Shown here one piece after another: positions 56,400 to 64,000 of a DNA stretch of 64,000 bases. Each line of letters opens with the position of its first letter. Position 1 is the first letter of the stretch. Source of the DNA: Salinimonas lutimaris (GTDB lineage Bacteria > Pseudomonadota > Gammaproteobacteria > Enterobacterales > Alteromonadaceae); contig NZ_CP036536.1 in NCBI RefSeq assembly GCF_005222225.1, forward strand, positions 1,326,001 through 1,390,000, read 5' to 3'. Position numbers and translations under genes: made by a program. Below the pieces are notes generated by a model. It saw nothing but the letters and a program-made list of their open reading frames with translations. It had not been told where the DNA came from and did not search any database.

Positions 56400-57869
56400 A
56401 TGCTCCGAATCGTCCAAGAAGCCCTGACTTTTGATGATGTATTGCTGGTTCCCGGCCATTCAGAAGTCCTTCCGCATACTGCAAATCTGCAGACTAAATT
56501 AACCCGGAATATTACGCTGAACATTCCTATGGTGTCAGCTGCCATGGATACGGTTACTGAGGCGCGCCTTGCCATTGCTCTGGCTCAGGAAGGCGGGCTT
56601 GGCTTTGTACATAAGAACATGCAAGCTGAAGAGCAGGCACGTCACGTTCGTGAAGTGAAAAAATACGAAAGTGGTGTAGTGTCTGACCCGGTCACAGTAT
56701 CAGAAGATGCTCAGCTGGGTGAAGTGCTGACGCTTAGCAAACGTATGGGCTACTCAGGTTTTCCTGTGGTAGATAAAAGCAATAATCTGGTGGGTATTGT
56801 TACCGGCCGGGATATGCGCTTTGAAAATCGTCTTGAATTGCCAGTCAGTAAAATTATGACGGGCAAAGACAAACTGGTCACAGTGAAAGAAGGTGCCAGC
56901 TCTGAACAGGTGCTGGAACTGATGCACGCCAACCGGATTGAAAAAATCCTGGTGGTGGACGACAACTTCAAGCTGACCGGTTTGATCACAGTAAAAGATT
57001 TCCAAAAAGCCGAAAGCAAGCCTAATGCGTGTAAAGACTCACTGGGTCGCTTGCGCGTTGGAGCGGCGGTAGGTGTTGGTCCTGGCACTGACGAGCGCAT
57101 CGCGCTGTTGGTTGAAGCTGGTGTCGACGTACTGCTGATTGATACCTCCCACGGCCATTCACAAGGTGTTATCGACCGTGTGGCGAAGGTACGTAAAGAC
57201 TACCCTGAACTGGAAATTATTGCCGGTAATGTGGCCACTGCCGCAGGCGCTAAAGCGCTGGTGGATGCAGGTGTAGATGCCGTAAAAGTGGGTATCGGCC
57301 CGGGTTCAATTTGTACTACCCGTATTGTTACCGGTGTAGGTGTACCTCAGATCAGCGCTGTATCAGACGCAGTAGATGCGATTGAAGGCAGTGGCGTACC
57401 GATTATTGCCGACGGTGGTATTCGTTTTTCAGGCGACATCGCCAAAGCGCTGGCCGCTGGCGCAAGCTGCGTGATGGTAGGCAGCATGCTGGCCGGTACC
57501 GAAGAAGCACCGGGCGAAGTGGAACTGTATCAGGGGCGTTATTTTAAGTCGTACCGTGGTATGGGCTCTCTGGGAGCGATGGATCAGCGTCATGGTTCAT
57601 CAGACCGTTACTTCCAGGATTCCGACAGTGCAGAAAAATTGGTACCTGAAGGTATCGAAGGACGTGTGGCCTACAAAGGTCCAATTGCCAATATCATTCA
57701 CCAGCAAATGGGTGGTTTGCGTTCGGCGATGGGTCTGACGGGCTGCGGAACGATCGATATTCTGCGTAACGAAGCCAAATTCGTTAAGGTGACCTCGGCT
57801 GGCATGGGCGAGTCTCACGTACACGATGTGAGCATCACCAAAGAAGCCCCGAACTACCGTCTGGGCTAA
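56400..57869 (+). CDS. guaB: Inosine-5'-monophosphate dehydrogenase
   Basis: A 489-residue IMP dehydrogenase, converting IMP to XMP with NAD+, the rate-limiting step to GTP. The catalytic cysteine loop is [21 protein letters not shown], and two CBS domains sit at about 95-200 within the TIM barrel ([16 protein letters not shown] and [20 protein letters not shown]). GGIRFSGD and the flap [24 protein letters not shown] are intact. guaA follows 69 bases later after a hairpin. Confidence 0.97.
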   Translation: MLRIVQEALTFDDVLLVPGHSEVLPHTANLQTKLTRNITLNIPMVSAAMDTVTEARLAIALAQEGGLGFVHKNMQAEEQARHVREVKKYESGVVSDPVTVSEDAQLGEVLTLSKRMGYSGFPVVDKSNNLVGIVTGRDMRFENRLELPVSKIMTGKDKLVTVKEGASSEQVLELMHANRIEKILVVDDNFKLTGLITVKDFQKAESKPNACKDSLGRLRVGAAVGVGPGTDERIALLVEAGVDVLLIDTSHGHSQGVIDRVAKVRKDYPELEIIAGNVATAAGAKALVDAGVDAVKVGIGPGSICTTRIVTGVGVPQISAVSDAVDAIEGSGVPIIADGGIRFSGDIAKALAAGASCVMVGSMLAGTEEAPGEVELYQGRYFKSYRGMGSLGAMDQRHGSSDRYFQDSDSAEKLVPEGIEGRVAYKGPIANIIHQQMGGLRSAMGLTGCGTIDILRNEAKFVKVTSAGMGESHVHDVSITKEAPNYRLG

Positions 57870-57889
57870 AACAAAATCTCTTCTTCTTT

Positions 57890-57911
57890 CAGGCTGGTGT
57901 AAACCAGCCTG
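57890..57911 (+). terminator. Intercistronic hairpin between guaB and guaA
   Basis: CAGGCTGG-TGTAAA-CCAGCCTG, a perfect 8-bp stem followed by ACTGGTTTTATAT. It could attenuate expression of guaA relative to guaB or protect the upstream message. Confidence 0.5.
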
Positions 57912-57938
57912 ACTGGTTTTATATACGGGTAAAATAGA

Positions 57939-59516
57939 ATGACCACTAATATTCATGACCAACGCATACTGATTCTGGACTTTGGTTCCCAGTATACTCA
58001 GCTGATTGCTCGCCGCGTGCGTGAGATCGGTGTTTACTGTGAACTGTGGGCATGGGATGTCACCGAGGAACAAATTCGTGAATTTAATCCCCAGGGGATA
58101 ATTCTTTCCGGTGGACCGGAGTCGGTTACAGAGCTGAACTCACCCCGTGCACCCGAATACGTGTTCAATGCCGGCGTGCCTGTACTGGGAGTATGCTATG
58201 GCATGCAAACCATGGCCGAGCAACTGGGTGGCGGTGTATTTGGCTCGAATAAGCGTGAGTTTGGTTATGCCCAGGTTGAGGTGACCGATCCTTGCCCGCT
58301 TCTGAGCAAAATTGAAGATCATCTGAGCGATAACGGCAATGCACTAATGGATGTGTGGATGAGCCACGGCGATAAAGTAGAAAGCATTCCTGAAGGGTTT
58401 GTGACTACCGCTAAAACACCATCGTGCCCGCATGCGGCGATGTATAACGCAGAAAAGCAATTCTATGGCGTACAGTTTCACCCGGAAGTGACCCATACCC
58501 GTCAGGGCCTGCGTTTGCTGACCCAGTTCATCATGGACATCTGTCAGTGTGAAAAACTGTGGACACCAGACGCTATTATTGAAGATGCCATTGCGCGTAT
58601 CAAAGAAAAAGTTGGCAGCGATCACGTGGTTCTGGGTTTGTCCGGTGGGGTCGATTCGTCAGTGGTAGCCATGCTGGTGCATCAGGCTATTGGCGACCAG
58701 CTAACCTGTGTGTTTGTTGATAATGGCCTGCTTCGTTTAAACGAAGGGCAGCAGGTTATGGACATGTTCGGTGATCACTTTGGCCTGAACATTATCAAAG
58801 TGGATGCTGAAGAGCGTTTCCTGAGAGCACTGGAAGGTGAAGCCGACCCTGAAGCTAAGCGGAAAATCATCGGTAACGAGTTTGTTCGCGTATTTGACGA
58901 AGAAGCATCAAAACTGAAAAATGCAAAATGGCTGGCTCAGGGAACGATTTACCCTGATGTGATTGAATCAGCAGGCTCTGCCACTGGTAAAGCCCATGTG
59001 ATTAAATCGCACCACAATGTGGGTGGCCTGCCGGAAGACATGAAGATGGGCCTGGTTGAGCCACTGCGTGAACTGTTTAAAGACGAAGTGCGCAAGATTG
59101 GTCTTGAGCTCGGCCTACCGTACGACATGCTGTATCGCCACCCGTTCCCGGGACCAGGTCTGGGTGTTAGGGTACTGGGCGAAATCAAAAAAGAATACTG
59201 TGATTTGTTGCGCCGCGCAGATGCGATCTTCATTGAGGAGTTGCACGCTGCGGATCTGTATCACAAAGTCAGTCAGGCATTTACCGTATTCCTGCCAGTA
59301 CGTTCAGTTGGCGTGATGGGCGATGCCCGTAAGTACGACTGGGTAGTCAGCCTGCGAGCTGTAGAAACCATCGACTTTATGACCGCGCACTGGGCGCATC
59401 TGCCTTATGACTTTTTGGGCAAGGTGTCTAACCGTATCATCAATGAAATCGACGGTATTTCCCGCGTGGTTTACGATGTATCCGGCAAGCCACCAGCAAC
59501 GATTGAGTGGGAATAA
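57939..59516 (+). CDS. guaA: GMP synthase (glutamine-hydrolysing)
   Basis: A 525-residue GMP synthase that aminates XMP to GMP. The N-terminal class I amidotransferase domain has the triad in [11 protein letters not shown] (Cys) and HPEVTHT (His, Glu). The synthetase domain has the PP-loop [14 protein letters not shown], followed by the C-terminal dimerisation domain. Length equals the E. coli enzyme (525). It is in an operon with guaB and ends in a strong terminator. Confidence 0.97.
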   Translation: MTTNIHDQRILILDFGSQYTQLIARRVREIGVYCELWAWDVTEEQIREFNPQGIILSGGPESVTELNSPRAPEYVFNAGVPVLGVCYGMQTMAEQLGGGVFGSNKREFGYAQVEVTDPCPLLSKIEDHLSDNGNALMDVWMSHGDKVESIPEGFVTTAKTPSCPHAAMYNAEKQFYGVQFHPEVTHTRQGLRLLTQFIMDICQCEKLWTPDAIIEDAIARIKEKVGSDHVVLGLSGGVDSSVVAMLVHQAIGDQLTCVFVDNGLLRLNEGQQVMDMFGDHFGLNIIKVDAEERFLRALEGEADPEAKRKIIGNEFVRVFDEEASKLKNAKWLAQGTIYPDVIESAGSATGKAHVIKSHHNVGGLPEDMKMGLVEPLRELFKDEVRKIGLELGLPYDMLYRHPFPGPGLGVRVLGEIKKEYCDLLRRADAIFIEELHAADLYHKVSQAFTVFLPVRSVGVMGDARKYDWVVSLRAVETIDFMTAHWAHLPYDFLGKVSNRIINEIDGISRVVYDVSGKPPATIEWE

Positions 59517-59557
59517 ACCCGCGCCCTATTGCGTTGTATAGTAGATTACACTGACTG

Positions 59558-59584
59558 AAGCCTTGCCTTGTGCAAGGCTTTTTT
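59558..59584 (+). terminator. Terminator of guaBA
   Basis: AAGCCTTGC-CTTGT-GCAAGGCTT followed by T-rich TTTTTATT, 42 bases after the guaA stop. Confidence 0.88.
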
Positions 59585-59610
59585 ATTGGCCGAATTTAAA
59601 AGGAAAAGGT

Positions 59611-60285
59611 ATGACGACAACCCATTCAGTGGCTTTTCTGGGGGCAACCGGGGCGGTGGGAAGTGCGGCTATGCAGCGTCTGGTGCAGATGAATAGGGTA
59701 ACATCAGTACTGTCAGTGGGGCGTCGAAAAACGCCGGTGGCTGATGGCGTATCGCATGTGAAACAGGTTATTGCTGATGTTCACAACAGCCATACCTATG
59801 CCGAGCTTATCCACGGTTATCGCACGGCAATTTGCACGCTGGGGGTAGGCCAGCCATCGACAATGTCTAAAGCCGAATTTGTTAAAACCGATAAAGAGGC
59901 TGTACTGGCATTTGCCCGCGTTTGCAAGGCGCACGGCGTCTCTCATTTTCAGTTACTGGCGTCAGTGGGGATAAGCAAAGATGCCCGCAATTTTTATCTG
60001 CGCACCAAAGGTGAGCTTATTGATGAACTGATTGCGCTTGATTTTGCCCGGCTGAGTATTTTTCAGCCATCGATGATTCTGACTCCGAATAACCGGTATG
60101 GATTGTTACAGGGTCTGACATTAAGGGTGTGGCCCAAACTCGATGTACTGCTACGTGGCGAGCTTAGAAAATATCGCGGTATACCGGTTGATGTACTGGG
60201 CAGGGCGATAGCGAATAATACCCTGACTGTAGGTACTGGGGTGGAATATCTGGTTTATGATGATTTCTGGCGACTGAGCGAGTAA
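59611..60285 (+). CDS. NAD(P)-binding atypical short-chain dehydrogenase-like protein
   Basis: A 224-residue protein with a Rossmann motif FLGATGAVGSAAMQRLV at the N-terminus (GATGxxG), a conserved ASVGISKDARNFYLRTKGELIDELIALDF segment and the IFQPSMIL stretch, resembling HTATIP2/Oxidoreductase-type and NAD(P)H-binding NmrA-like proteins. The start is ATG 59611 with AAAGGAAAAGGT ahead; the earlier in-frame ATG overlaps the terminator. It is a stand-alone gene. Substrate unknown. Confidence 0.8.
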   Translation: MTTTHSVAFLGATGAVGSAAMQRLVQMNRVTSVLSVGRRKTPVADGVSHVKQVIADVHNSHTYAELIHGYRTAICTLGVGQPSTMSKAEFVKTDKEAVLAFARVCKAHGVSHFQLLASVGISKDARNFYLRTKGELIDELIALDFARLSIFQPSMILTPNNRYGLLQGLTLRVWPKLDVLLRGELRKYRGIPVDVLGRAIANNTLTVGTGVEYLVYDDFWRLSE

Positions 60286-60337
60286 CACATTTGCGCTTGC
60301 CGCTGGTCGCACCTGTATGACAGATAACAAATCGTTA

Positions 60338-60366
60338 TTGAAATAACCGGTGTTCTTCTTTATTTT
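60338..60366 (+). promoter_or_regulatory. Promoter of the homocysteine methyltransferase gene
   Basis: TTGAAA (60338-60343), 17 bases, TATTTT (60361-60366). The MetJ-like boxes begin directly after the -10 element, so a bound repressor would block it. Confidence 0.5.
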
Positions 60367-60390
60367 GGCCGTCTAAATGTCTGGACGGTT
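60367..60390 (+). promoter_or_regulatory. MetJ-like operator (three tandem met boxes)
   Basis: Three contiguous 8-base boxes GGCCGTCT, AAATGTCT and GGACGGTT match the MetJ consensus AGACGTCT at 6, 6 and 5 of 8 positions in the correct phase. The operator lies between the -10 element and the ATG at 60402, 11 bases ahead of it. Fits methionine repression of a homocysteine methylase. Confidence 0.6.
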
Positions 60391-60401
60391 AAATTGAAGA
60401 T

Positions 60402-61310
60402 ATGACACAAAACAATACAGTAATTCTTGACGGCGGCCTGGGCCGCGAACTTAAGCGCCGTGGAGCGCCTTTCAGACAACCCGAATGGTCGGCACTGGCC
60501 ATGATGGAAGCGCCTGACATTGTGGGTGATATTCATCGTGATTTTATCCAAAACGGGGCGCAGGTCATCACCACCAACAGTTATTCGCTGGTGCCATTTC
60601 ACATTGGTGAACAAAAGTTTGAAACGGAAGGGCGCTCGCTGGCGGCACTGGCCGGACTGACCGCTCGTCAGGCTGCGTCGGGTAAGGCGGTACAGGTCGC
60701 CGGCTCGCTACCACCACTGTTTGGCTCTTACCGCCCGGATCTGTATCAGGCAGATCAGGTTAAAGCACTGGCCCTTCCGTTAATTGAAGGGCTGGCGCCG
60801 CACGTGGACATCTGGCTGGCTGAAACCCAGAGCCTGATTAGCGAAGCACTGGCACTGAAAAATGCAGTGGACGAAATGGGACATCAGCAAACTCCTTTTT
60901 GGGTGTCGTTTACGCTGGAAGACTCGGTGGCTGTAGACACCCCCAGCCTGCGCTCAGGGGAGTCTGTTGCTGACGCTGTTGAGGCTATGTCCGGCGCTGG
61001 TGTCAGCACGATCCTGTTTAACTGCTGTCAGCCTGAAACAGTAGAGACCGCCTTACAGGTTGCCTCTTCCACTTTAAAACAGTTACAACGCGAAGACATT
61101 AAGTTGGGCGCCTATGCCAATGCGTTTCCACCACAGACCAAAGAAGCCACGGCAAATGACGGATTGGACGAACTGCGTGAAGATCTGAATCCGCAGGAAT
61201 ATCTGGTCTGGGCGCAAAAATGGCAAACGGCGGGCGCGTCAGTTATCGGTGGGTGTTGCGGAATCGGTCCTGAACATATCCATGCACTAAGCCGTCAGTT
61301 TAACATTTAA
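60402..61310 (+). CDS. mmuM: Homocysteine S-methyltransferase (MmuM-like)
   Basis: A 302-residue zinc-dependent methyltransferase, which in MmuM transfers a methyl group from S-methylmethionine or SAM to homocysteine, making methionine. It has ILDGGLGRELKRRG, GAQVITTNSYSLVPFH and the zinc cysteines in LFNCCQPE and IGGCCGIGPEHI. A MetJ-like operator in the leader supports a methionine role. An APC transporter begins 9 bases after the stop, echoing E. coli mmuPM in which a permease and this enzyme are paired (order reversed here). Confidence 0.88.
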   Translation: MTQNNTVILDGGLGRELKRRGAPFRQPEWSALAMMEAPDIVGDIHRDFIQNGAQVITTNSYSLVPFHIGEQKFETEGRSLAALAGLTARQAASGKAVQVAGSLPPLFGSYRPDLYQADQVKALALPLIEGLAPHVDIWLAETQSLISEALALKNAVDEMGHQQTPFWVSFTLEDSVAVDTPSLRSGESVADAVEAMSGAGVSTILFNCCQPETVETALQVASSTLKQLQREDIKLGAYANAFPPQTKEATANDGLDELREDLNPQEYLVWAQKWQTAGASVIGGCCGIGPEHIHALSRQFNI

Positions 61311-61319
61311 GGATAATCC

Positions 61320-62651
61320 ATGGCACAGGGACAACGAATCGGGCTCACTGCGCTTACAGCATTGGTTTTCAGCTCTATGGTCGGCGCCGGCGTATTTAGT
61401 CTGCCGCAGAATATGGCTGAGGTGGCAGGCCTGGATGCCATGCTTGCAGGCTGGATCATTACCGGCATCGGTATTTTGTTACTGGCCGGTTGCTTTTTAC
61501 ATCTGTCACGGTTGCGGCCAGAACTGGACGGTGGCATCTATGCCTACGCCAGAGAAGGGTTTGGCGACCTGGCCGGTTTTTTATCGGCCTGGGGGTACTG
61601 GTTGTGCGCCACAATAGGTGTTGTAGGGTATCTGGTTGTCGCCTTTGCCGCACTTGGTGCGTTTGTTGATACACCGCAGCAGGTCATTTTTGGTCAGGGT
61701 ACCACCTTGTATGCTTTGATTGCTGAGTCGCTGGTGTTATGGACGGTGCACTTTCTGATTTTAAAAGGGGTAAAAGAAGCCGCGCTGGTCAATCTGGTAG
61801 CCACACTGGCAAAAAGTATTCCGCTGGTGATTTTTATCGCAGTCATCTGTTATTACTTTGAACCGGCAACATTTACGGTCGACCGGGCTGGCACCAGCCT
61901 GAATCAGCCTTTTATGGAACAGGTAAAAAGCACTATGCTGATTACGCTGTGGGTATTTACCGGAGTGGAAGGTGCAATAATCCTTTCGGCCCGGGCGAAG
62001 CAGCGAAAAGATATCGGGCGAGCCACCTATCTGGGGGTGATTGCAGCGCTGATACTGTATGTGCTCATTTCGGTGCTGTCGCTGGGTGTCTTACCCCGCG
62101 CTGAGCTTGCCGGACTGGGGAACCCGTCTATGGCAGGGATGATGGCGTTATTTACCGGTACACCTGGCAAAATACTGATCAGCGTCGGGCTGATTGTCTC
62201 GGTACTGGCATCGTATTTAAGCTGGATCCTGTATTCGGCTGAAGTACCGTATACCGCAGCGCAGTATGGCGCATTTCCGGCCTTTTTTGCCAGAACCAAC
62301 CGCAATGGTACGCCAGCTAACTCGCTGTTACTAACCAGCCTGACGGTTCAGCTGTGTCTGGTTATTGTGATGTTTACCGGCGAGGGATATAACACCCTCG
62401 TACTGGTCTCGACCTCGATGATTCTCATTCCTTACTTTTTGGTGGGGGCATATCTGGTTAAATTTACCTGGCGGCGTGCTGCATCCGGTAAGTTGCGGGC
62501 GATTGGCCTGGGCGCCAGCGTGTACGGCCTGTGGCTGGTTTATGCCGCTGGCGTGGATACACTGCTATTGTCGCTGATTCTGTATATCCCCGGCCTTGCC
62601 CTGTTTGTATATAGTCGCTATCAGCATGCCAGGCTGGCTGCTGCCAGCTGA
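61320..62651 (+). CDS. APC-family amino acid transporter/antiporter
   Basis: A 443-residue APC-superfamily membrane protein with about 12 hydrophobic helices. FSSMVGAGVFSLPQNMA is the unwound helix 1 GAG motif of the family, and the best overall likeness is to arginine/ornithine or agmatine antiporters (ArcD/YjdE type). The tandem position behind mmuM and the shared MetJ-like operator suggest import of S-methylmethionine or another methionine-related compound; this is inference, and a basic amino acid exchange role is equally possible from the family. AAGGATAATCC precedes the ATG. Confidence 0.8.
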   Translation: MAQGQRIGLTALTALVFSSMVGAGVFSLPQNMAEVAGLDAMLAGWIITGIGILLLAGCFLHLSRLRPELDGGIYAYAREGFGDLAGFLSAWGYWLCATIGVVGYLVVAFAALGAFVDTPQQVIFGQGTTLYALIAESLVLWTVHFLILKGVKEAALVNLVATLAKSIPLVIFIAVICYYFEPATFTVDRAGTSLNQPFMEQVKSTMLITLWVFTGVEGAIILSARAKQRKDIGRATYLGVIAALILYVLISVLSLGVLPRAELAGLGNPSMAGMMALFTGTPGKILISVGLIVSVLASYLSWILYSAEVPYTAAQYGAFPAFFARTNRNGTPANSLLLTSLTVQLCLVIVMFTGEGYNTLVLVSTSMILIPYFLVGAYLVKFTWRRAASGKLRAIGLGASVYGLWLVYAAGVDTLLLSLILYIPGLALFVYSRYQHARLAAAS

Positions 62652-62683
62652 CCGTTGATACCAGCATGGCATACTGTGCCCGC

Positions 62684-64000
62684 TTACCGAGGCACAGTGC
62701 GTGGATGGCTGTGTGGTTCGCGCGTAAAAAAACTGGTGATATCGGCGGGCAGCTGAGGCGGACTGAAGAAGTAGCCCTGTATCAGTTCGCAGCCCATGCC
62801 GGCCAGCTTTTCTAACTGGTCCTTTGTCTCAACACATTCGCCCACCGTCACCAGCCCCTGACTGCGCGCCAGCATGATGATCGCTTTGACAATACCGTCA
62901 TTAGACTGTGACTGGCCCAGCTGCGACACAAAGCTGCCGTCGATTTTCAGCTTATCGATGGGCAGGGTGCTGATGTAGCTGAGGCAGGAATAACCGGTTC
63001 CAAAATCGTCCAGCGATACTTCCACTCCCAGGCTCTTAATGGCTTTTAACGAGCGTAGCACCTGGTCGGTGGCCTTGATAAAGGTATTTTCCGTCAGCTC
63101 AATCTCCAGCAGGTGAGGTGGCACATAATGTTTGCGTAAAATACATACAATTTTCTGGGCACAGTCTGGCTGGGAGATAAAGCAGGCGGGCAGGTTTATA
63201 GCCACCGGCACCAGATTAAACCCTTCTGCCATCCACTGCTGAATCTGACGGCTGACCTGGTTAAGCATCCAGCAGCTCAGTTCGTTAATAAACCCCGCTT
63301 CTTCGGCCACCGGAATAAACACCGATGGCGGCACTATGCCGTCAGTATCTTCCCAGCGTATCAGCGCCTCGAGGCCGCGCAACTCCTGGCTGAGGGTATC
63401 AAACTGTGGCTGGTACACCACATGAAACGCATCATCCTGAATGGCCTGACGAAGCTTACTTTCCATTGATAACCGGTTGATTGAGTCAGTCATCATGTTG
63501 CTGTCAAAAAAGCGATAATGACCGGGCCCGGCGGCTTTTGCATGATACATACTGGTATCGGCAAACTTGAGTAATTCCATGGCATTAGCCTGTTGTTCAG
63601 GAAAACTGGCAATACCGATACTGGTGGAAATATGCAGGCGGTTTTCATTGATGTTCATTGGCTTGCACAGGCTGCTGATAATGCGCTCTGCCAGTTTAAT
63701 CAGTTCATGGCGCTGAGTGGTGTGTTCAACCATGATAATAAACTCATCGCCGCCCCAGCGGCAAATACTGTCGGCATCTCGGATAATATCTTTGAGCTTT
63801 CTGGCCACGTCGATCAGCACTTCATCGCCAATATCGTGGCCCAGGCTATCGTTTATCAGCTTAAAGCGATCCAGATCCAGGAACATGACCGCAATACCGT
63901 GGTTATTGCGGCCTGCCAGTTTAAGGCCCTGCTCCAGCCGGTCTAAAAACAGGTGTCGGTTAGGCAGGAGGGTGAGAGCATCATAATTGGCGCGCTGAAA
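62684..64000 (-). CDS. GGDEF-EAL protein, 5' end beyond window
   Basis: The C-terminal 438 residues of a cyclic-di-GMP protein; the frame stays open through the window edge, so the N-terminal sensory part is missing. The visible part starts within FQRANYDALTLLPNRHLFLDRLEQ, typical of a GGDEF domain start, and the active-site loop CRWGGDEFIIMVEH is intact. The EAL domain has GLEALIRW, EIELTEN and SLDDFGTGYSCLSYISTLPIDKLKIDGSFV, with catalytic residues in place, so phosphodiesterase activity is plausible. An in-frame ATG (63886) lies inside the GGDEF domain and is not the start. It converges with the transporter gene 32 bases away. Confidence 0.93.
   Translation of the reverse strand, partial: FQRANYDALTLLPNRHLFLDRLEQGLKLAGRNNHGIAVMFLDLDRFKLINDSLGHDIGDEVLIDVARKLKDIIRDADSICRWGGDEFIIMVEHTTQRHELIKLAERIISSLCKPMNINENRLHISTSIGIASFPEQQANAMELLKFADTSMYHAKAAGPGHYRFFDSNMMTDSINRLSMESKLRQAIQDDAFHVVYQPQFDTLSQELRGLEALIRWEDTDGIVPPSVFIPVAEEAGFINELSCWMLNQVSRQIQQWMAEGFNLVPVAINLPACFISQPDCAQKIVCILRKHYVPPHLLEIELTENTFIKATDQVLRSLKAIKSLGVEVSLDDFGTGYSCLSYISTLPIDKLKIDGSFVSQLGQSQSNDGIVKAIIMLARSQGLVTVGECVETKDQLEKLAGMGCELIQGYFFSPPQLPADITSFFTREPHSHPRTVPR

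Noticed and set aside
60286..60401. SAM or cobalamin riboswitch before mmuM
   Set aside because: The leader after the promoter is too short and I see no riboswitch core motifs. The MetJ-like boxes explain the conserved-looking bases.

Overview
The window reads as chromosomal DNA of a marine-type gammaproteobacterium, most likely order Alteromonadales. The basis is gene order and protein family type (queA-tgt-yajC-secD-secF; suhB/trmJ-cysE-iscR; rlmN-pilW-rodZ-ispG-hisS-yfgM-bamB-der; xseA/guaB-guaA), not a database search. It is mostly housekeeping DNA, densely coding on both strands, with a few accessory clusters and three repeat arrays. I saw no tRNA or rRNA gene, transposase, integrase, phage gene or CRISPR array.

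Layout. 0.2-3.3 kb: three consecutive PEP-CTERM surface or secreted proteins, each with its own terminator and its own sigma-54 type promoter. 3.4-5.3 kb: a stand-alone ThiF/E1-like enzyme divergent from a periplasmic trypsin-like protease. 5.4-7.7 kb: a nucleotide-sugar dehydrogenase and an epimerase making uronic-acid sugar precursors. 7.7-8.4 kb: palindromic repeat array A. 8.4-9.3 kb: the exosortase-system-associated acyltransferase. 9.7-14.8 kb: glyoxylate shunt (malate synthase G, LysR regulator, long-type isocitrate lyase). 15-17.6 kb: CheV and an alkaline phosphatase. 17.6-24.2 kb: a membrane protein, then a leftward cluster resembling E. coli yjfIJKLMC (DUF2170, PspA-like, DUF2491, DUF350, DUF1190, ATP-grasp glutathionylspermidine-synthase-like) that also holds an RCK potassium channel and a rhomboid protease. 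A small DUF6471 gene is divergent from it. 24.9-30.4 kb: queA, tgt, yajC, secD, secF.

30.8-32.4 kb: repeat array B. 32.4-35 kb: suhB, trmJ, cysE. 35-43 kb: a hybrid Fe-S assembly locus, iscR-iscS followed by sufB-C-D-S, an A-type carrier, sufT and sufE, with IscR-like boxes before iscR and before sufB. iscU, hscBA and fdx are absent. 43.2-53 kb: ndk, rlmN, a PilW-like TPR lipoprotein ending in LysM, rodZ, ispG, hisS, yfgM, bamB, der. 53-54.9 kb: repeat array C, about three 577-bp units, each with a cluster of nested hairpins. 54.9-59.5 kb: xseA divergent from guaB-guaA. 59.6-62.7 kb: an NAD(P)-binding protein, a homocysteine S-methyltransferase behind a MetJ-like operator, and an APC transporter. 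The window ends inside a GGDEF-EAL gene.

How the parts work together. The PEP-CTERM proteins, the acyltransferase and the sugar-nucleotide enzymes point to an exosortase/exopolysaccharide surface programme whose sorting enzyme lies outside the window. The yjf-like cluster looks like a membrane-stress or peptide-ligation module. The Fe-S locus replaces ISC scaffolding with SUF under IscR control. All three repeat arrays share outer arms (GTCGTCCC...GGGATCTC) and all lie between convergent genes, so they are probably one family of palindromic elements that builds up at 3' ends.
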